From contig CAWVUB010000016.1 in the NCBI GenBank assembly GCA_963933065.1, positions 1 through 27,902 of the forward strand: a DNA stretch of 27,902 bases. Direction: 5' to 3'. Below the pieces are notes generated by a model, which did no database searches, was not told where the DNA came from, and saw only the letters and a program-made list of their open reading frames with translations. The position numbers and the translations under genes were made by a program. Below, in pieces: positions 24,106 to 27,902 of this stretch; the stretch's first letter is position 1, and every line of letters starts with the position of its first letter. Source of the stretch: UBA9410 sp963933065. Lineage in GTDB: Bacteria; Actinomycetota; Acidimicrobiia; Acidimicrobiales; MedAcidi-G1.

Positions 24106-25116
24106 TCAAGCCTTACTGGCCTCAAACTCCTTGCGACGCTCCATCAGCTCCTTATCACGGACGTGGAGCCAATAGCAGAGAGCCAGGAAGACCAACAACG
24201 ATCCGATGGTGACCAGCGCAGGTCGGAGACGAACCCAACCCAGATCGCGAATCATTATCACCGACACCACCGGCTCATCAGGGTCGATTACCGGGCGCGG
24301 CGGTGCCTCGCCAGCGGCCACTTCCTGTCGTAGCACACCTTGAAGCTGCACTACCGTGTAACGGGTCGGGTGGGTTAGGCGCGCTGAACTGGTTATCCAA
24401 TGACTAATCCGATCCCAACGGTTTGGGTCATCAGTCAGTGACGGCTTCCCACCCATGGTGTAGGCGTCAAGCAATTTGTAGTCAGCCGAACTAGTGAAAT
24501 CAAGGTCAGGATGGGCTAGCAAGTCTGCAGCTGCCTGAGCCTGGGCGTCTCCTGCTTCGGTGGTGGCCAGCAATCGCCATGGACCGATGGCACGCAGGCC
24601 AGCGGCATCAGTGACATCGCGGGCTACGGCAGCCAATTCTGATCGGGTGATGGTTTCATTACGCAGTTGGCGGTCAGCTCTCAGGGCGTCAAGTGCACTA
24701 GTTGACAGGTCGGGGTTCTCTTCTGCTGTGGGCAGCGTGTCGAACTCGGCAACCGCCGACACATTCCCAGAGGCCACGACCAGTTCGTAGGCTGTTGGCA
24801 TTTCTTGTGGGTTGGGCAACTCCCGAGCGTAAGACAATCCGCTGGCACCGAGATCTCCCAAATTGATGTCCACGGTCTTCCAACTCGGGGCGTCCCCCTT
24901 CCATCCTGAGCCATACATCCACCAAGCACTGCCCAGGATGACCATCCACCCCATCAAGGCAGCGGCTGTCATAAGAGTGGCCAATCGGACTCCTGAGTTC
25001 GTGACCACGATCAACCAGATGGAGCCCATAAGGACTACAACACCGACGGCGACTGTCAGAATTCCCGATATTTCAGGATCCCATCCCAAACCGGCCAGAG
25101 TGACAAGAGCACCCAT
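24106..25116 (-). CDS. Unidentified three-helix membrane protein linked to the bc complex
   Basis: I do not recognise a family for this 336-aa protein. Hydrophobic segments are at about 17-38, 44-67 and 298-317. Between the second and third lies a polar domain of about 230 residues with many Ala, Asp and Thr and no heme, iron-sulfur or other metal motif; the only Cys is at 314, in the last helix. The charged C-terminal end (HVRDKELMERRKEFE) suggests a cytoplasmic tail, which would place the large domain outside the membrane. The ATG at 25116 has AGGAG 6 nt upstream and overlaps the cytochrome c stop by 1 nt (a GTG at 25119 is the alternative). That coupling implies synthesis together with the cytochrome c, so an accessory or assembly role in the bc complex is my inference. 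Coding confidence is high; function is unknown. Confidence 0.85.
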   Translation of the reverse strand: MGALVTLAGLGWDPEISGILTVAVGVVVLMGSIWLIVVTNSGVRLATLMTAAALMGWMVILGSAWWMYGSGWKGDAPSWKTVDINLGDLGASGLSYARELPNPQEMPTAYELVVASGNVSAVAEFDTLPTAEENPDLSTSALDALRADRQLRNETITRSELAAVARDVTDAAGLRAIGPWRLLATTEAGDAQAQAAADLLAHPDLDFTSSADYKLLDAYTMGGKPSLTDDPNRWDRISHWITSSARLTHPTRYTVVQLQGVLRQEVAAGEAPPRPVIDPDEPVVSVIMIRDLGWVRLRPALVTIGSLLVFLALCYWLHVRDKELMERRKEFEASKA

Positions 25117-26312
25117 CACAGGCTCCTCTCATAAGCCACGATGGCGGCGATCTGCTCTGGGGTGAGGATTCGGGGGCGCACGACCGTGCCAATCACATCC
25201 AAATCATCGGTTCGCCCACCGAAGCCGGGCATACCACCACTTCCGCTACGGGCGTTTCCGTAGCCAATCCCTAAAGCAGAACCGCTTCGTATGAAGTCTT
25301 CCTGACCAGATGCGGTCGGGAAGTGAGTTTCAACCCCGATCAGGCTAGGTCCGACATGGCCAGTTCCTGGCTGGTAACCGGTAAGGACGCCTGCTTCAGC
25401 GAGACGGGGCCACTCCGCAATAAGCGCAGCGGTGGCCTCGTCGCTAGAAGCTCCATAGGAGAAACCAGGGGTATGACAGCGGGCACAACTGTTGGCCCCC
25501 TGAGCAGCGGGGTTGTTGAACAGCAACTCTCCATATGCGCGGTAGTCACTGCTCGCTGGATCAGCTGCCTGGATTAGCCAGGCATCAGCGGCTGCAGCGA
25601 TAGCGTCTGCGTCGGTCAAGCCCGGGTCACTAGCGGTCACGATGCCGCGGGCCCCAGCCTGTAAGCCGCTGGACACCTGTGCAATGGCGTCTTCAGGGGA
25701 TAGTTGGATTGAGCGTAAATAGACAATCAACTGGTGGATCTGTTGAGAGGTCATCGGCCCTCCACCAGGTAGACCCCAAGCTGGCATTGGGCTGCCCGGC
25801 CGTCCGTAGTTGAGAATGTGTTCCACTTCGGACTCACCAAACCGGCTGAGCACAGTTGTCAACGCCGGCGCCTTCCAGTCGACTTGAGCCACGAAGGCAC
25901 CGTTGGTATCCGCAAGGGTGTACGAAGCGACACCACCCACGCCACCTGGGCCGTGGCAACCAACACAAGCTTCCTCAAAACTATTGGCCCCGCGCTTTTC
26001 AAACCGCTTTACCCAGCCGTAAGCAGCATTGTCCTGACGCGCTGGCTCCATCAGCCAGTAGAGCGGGAGAATGAGAGACACCACGGTCAGCAACACCAGT
26101 GACCATGCCAAATTGCGATCCAGAAACCGGGTCTCTAATTCGTCGTCGTCGGCGTGAGGCACTCGGTTGGGAGCCAGATCAATCTCAGAGCCGACCTCGC
26201 GTTTACCAATACGAAAACTGAAAAGGAGATAGACGCCCATGCCCACTAGGACTACGGACGCGATGACCCAACCGATGGTCCGTTGGGTACTTGCAAAGAG
26301 GAGTGTGTTCAT
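25116..26312 (-). CDS. Membrane-anchored diheme cytochrome c of the bc complex
   Basis: Electron-accepting cytochrome subunit, 398 aa from the ATG at 26312 (a TTG at 26321 is in frame; neither has a strong ribosome-binding site). Two N-terminal membrane helices (about 13-33 and 67-88) are followed by two c-type domains. The first heme site is CVGCH at 116-120; the second is CARCH at 276-280. Likely axial Met ligands lie in SPMPAW and GGMPGF. The family resemblance is to QcrC/PetC-type cytochromes of quinol:cytochrome c reductases, but here the anchor is N-terminal with two helices, whereas canonical actinobacterial QcrC has a C-terminal anchor. The domain outside the membrane would take electrons from the Rieske protein and pass them to a terminal oxidase. 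It follows the Rieske gene by 28 nt. Confidence 0.92.
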   Translation of the reverse strand: MNTLLFASTQRTIGWVIASVVLVGMGVYLLFSFRIGKREVGSEIDLAPNRVPHADDDELETRFLDRNLAWSLVLLTVVSLILPLYWLMEPARQDNAAYGWVKRFEKRGANSFEEACVGCHGPGGVGGVASYTLADTNGAFVAQVDWKAPALTTVLSRFGESEVEHILNYGRPGSPMPAWGLPGGGPMTSQQIHQLIVYLRSIQLSPEDAIAQVSSGLQAGARGIVTASDPGLTDADAIAAAADAWLIQAADPASSDYRAYGELLFNNPAAQGANSCARCHTPGFSYGASSDEATAALIAEWPRLAEAGVLTGYQPGTGHVGPSLIGVETHFPTASGQEDFIRSGSALGIGYGNARSGSGGMPGFGGRTDDLDVIGTVVRPRILTPEQIAAIVAYERSL

Positions 26313-26340
26313 TTCGTTCAAAGGATTCTCGATGAGCGGG

Positions 26341-27210
26341 CTAGTGATCTGCAGAACCGATGCAGTTCGGTCCCTCGGCCTCTTGACCGGTGGTATTCGT
26401 CCCGATAGGCGGGCCCTGGATGATCGTGCCGGTGTCGACGGTCAAGACACCGTCGCTGACCGACATGGCGAAGCGATCCATGCCGCGGGGAGCCGGGCCT
26501 CCGCGCTTCTCTCCAACTTGGTTGTATTGCGAACCGTGGCAGGGACACTCAAACCATTGTGATGAAACACAGTTAGGAACCCGGCAACCGAGATGGGGGC
26601 ATTTCTGATAGAGAGCGATGAGGCCAGCATCGAAACCACCATCCACACCTGAGGTCATACCGGCCAACTCTTGGGCCGAATAAGTGGACCGTGCCTTCTC
26701 AACTGCACCGTTGGGGTATGCGGTAATCCACATCCGACCCTCGGGTTTATAGAGGAAACCGTTGTTGGAAGTAATGTCAGCTAGCAACTGGCTGACATCG
26801 CCGACCTTGATCTTGGACCCGAAGCCACTCACGCCCTGTGGCCAAAGAAAAGCAATACAGGCTGCACCAAAGCCCGATACGCCAAAGCCCATCATTCCGA
26901 CCAGGCTGCGGTTGAAGAACTGCCGTCGAGTTACACCTAACGCCACAGGGTCGGGAGCCACAAACGGTGCCAGTGGGGCTGACTCAACAACAGCGACGCT
27001 GGAACTGGTCCGATCTGCAAGTGCAGCCGCCTCAACCTCTCGACCGGAAGGGGTCTCGTCGACTGACTCGCCCATCAGCGGATTTGGCACGTCACGTCGA
27101 CGCGTTCTGCGAGATAGACCGGCTGCCTTTCGATCACTACGCATGGAGGCCCCGGCCAAGACCGCTACAGCGAGAACAATGAGGAGTACGACAGCAACTA
27201 CAACGGCCAC
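26341..27210 (-). CDS. qcrA: Rieske 2Fe-2S protein of the cytochrome bc complex
   Basis: High-potential iron-sulfur subunit, 289 aa. The cluster motifs are C204-P-H206-L-G-C209 and C222-P-C224-H225-G-S; C204, H206, C222 and H225 bind the cluster, and C209 and C224 form the usual disulfide. A twin-arginine motif TRRQFF (94-99) directly precedes a hydrophobic helix (about 102-123), as expected for Tat-dependent export of a folded Rieske domain. A further hydrophobic helix is at residues 2-21, so the protein has at least two helices, with an Arg-rich cytoplasmic stretch between them. The GTG start at 27210 has AGAGGAG 7 nt upstream and follows the cytochrome b stop by 56 nt. Confidence 0.95.
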   Translation of the reverse strand: MAVVVAVVLLIVLAVAVLAGASMRSDRKAAGLSRRTRRRDVPNPLMGESVDETPSGREVEAAALADRTSSSVAVVESAPLAPFVAPDPVALGVTRRQFFNRSLVGMMGFGVSGFGAACIAFLWPQGVSGFGSKIKVGDVSQLLADITSNNGFLYKPEGRMWITAYPNGAVEKARSTYSAQELAGMTSGVDGGFDAGLIALYQKCPHLGCRVPNCVSSQWFECPCHGSQYNQVGEKRGGPAPRGMDRFAMSVSDGVLTVDTGTIIQGPPIGTNTTGQEAEGPNCIGSADH

Positions 27211-27266
27211 GGGTCAGCTCCTCTGGTTCATCGATATGGCGGATGGGGTAACGGGTTTCATGGCAA

Positions 27267-27902
27267 TCACAGCTCGAAAAAGAGTCCGGAGTTCCAAGGG
27301 AAGACGAAGTTGAAACCGGGACCTCGGAAGAAAGAACCGATCATCACAAGGACCGCCCAGAACATGAAGTGCACAGTCATAAGGGAGATGGCGAACTTTC
27401 GGTCCTCCGGACGCTTCGACGGGTTCTTGTCGATGTAGGGCGCCATGACCAAGAGAAACAAACCTATGCCGGGGATAGTCACTCCGGCCACCATCGGGTG
27501 GAACATGGTTAGAAGTTCCTGCAGACCGAGGAAGTACCACGGCGCCTTGGATGGGTTTGGCGTCTTGTTGTAGTCAGCCAGTTCAAGCAACGGAGCGTTG
27601 ACGAATATAGAAAACAAAAGCGTGAACAGTGTGATCGCTAGAGCCGCAAGGAACTCAGCCAAAAGCAGGTGTGGCCACACATGGACCTTGTCCTGAGGTG
27701 TCGCCTTAGTGTCCTGAATGGAACCTGACTTGACGACGGTCAATAGCCGTTGGTTATGACCGTCGGGGCCACTATTCCCAGAGGGAACAGCGGGAACCCC
27801 AGCAGTGGGCACCGGCAGATCGGCTGCTGCTGTACCGCGGTCTAGCAGGTGACTGGGAATTTTCTCATCAACAGATACTGGGGCGGCATCGCCCGCAGGG
27901 GC
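27267..27902 (-). CDS. qcrB: Cytochrome b, C-terminal domain (partial at window edge)
   Basis: The frame is open from the right edge to a TGA at 27267 (211 codons seen); a GTG at 27812 is only an internal codon or possible alternative start. The window holds a hydrophilic linker (VDEKIPSHLLDRGT, then a Pro/Gly-rich stretch) followed by three or four membrane helices resembling the cytochrome b C-terminal domain or b6f subunit IV. The quinol-oxidation motif normally PEWY is APWY (SKAPWYFLGLQELL). Whether this is the end of a full-length cytochrome b or a separate subunit-IV-like gene cannot be decided because the upstream part is missing. It would pass electrons from quinol to the Rieske cluster and to its hemes, whose ligands would lie in the missing N-terminal domain. 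Confidence 0.9.
   Translation of the reverse strand, partial: APAGDAAPVSVDEKIPSHLLDRGTAAADLPVPTAGVPAVPSGNSGPDGHNQRLLTVVKSGSIQDTKATPQDKVHVWPHLLLAEFLAALAITLFTLLFSIFVNAPLLELADYNKTPNPSKAPWYFLGLQELLTMFHPMVAGVTIPGIGLFLLVMAPYIDKNPSKRPEDRKFAISLMTVHFMFWAVLVMIGSFFRGPGFNFVFPWNSGLFFEL

Noticed and set aside
27214..27261. 15-codon minus-strand frame between cytochrome b and Rieske genes
   Set aside because: It has no ribosome-binding site of its own and ends in the Shine-Dalgarno of the Rieske gene; chance is enough to explain it.

Overview
This window is a block of respiratory-chain genes, all on the minus strand (transcribed right to left) and packed almost without gaps. It is moderately GC-rich, uses many GTG starts and relies heavily on 1-4 nt stop/start overlaps. 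Every long plus-strand open frame is an antisense shadow of a minus-strand gene. The gene content points to an actinobacterium: a complete 14-gene nuo operon, a second nuo set without nuoEFG of the kind also known from Streptomyces, and a quinol:cytochrome c reductase with a twin-arginine Rieske protein. An uncultured Acidimicrobiia-like lineage is my best guess, but the sequence alone does not prove it.

Layout in transcription order. (1) 27902-25116: part of a cytochrome bc complex, with the C-terminal part of cytochrome b (cut by the window edge), a Rieske iron-sulfur protein and a membrane-anchored diheme cytochrome c. (2) 25116-24106: a three-helix membrane protein I do not recognise, coupled to the cytochrome c gene and probably an accessory protein of the bc complex. 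(3) 24059-8316: nuoABCDEFGHIJKLMN in canonical order, encoding a full 14-subunit NADH:quinone oxidoreductase (complex I). (4) 8315-8156: the only real intergenic gap (160 bp), with a possible 3' hairpin and a possible promoter. (5) 8155-1: a second, divergent set nuoA-B-C-D-H-I-J-K-L-M (nuoM runs off the left edge; nuoN is presumably beyond it). It has no nuoE, nuoF or nuoG: nuoD overlaps nuoH by 4 nt exactly where they would lie.

Working together, complex I set 1 would oxidise NADH, reduce (mena)quinone and pump ions. The bc complex would then oxidise the quinol and pass electrons to cytochrome c and a terminal oxidase encoded elsewhere. Set 2 has no NADH-oxidising module, so it must take electrons from another donor (ferredoxin, F420H2 or an unidentified protein) or borrow NuoEFG from set 1.

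The most notable features are in set 2 and in unusual insertions. NuoD2 has Trp where complex I normally has the quinone-binding Tyr, and NuoH2 has changed residues in the quinone-cavity loop. NuoL2 carries a His-rich loop encoded by a 12-bp tandem repeat. NuoL1 carries an inserted Ala/Glu-rich segment of about 120-150 residues, probably helical. The unidentified protein at 24106-25116 is the best candidate for an undescribed component.
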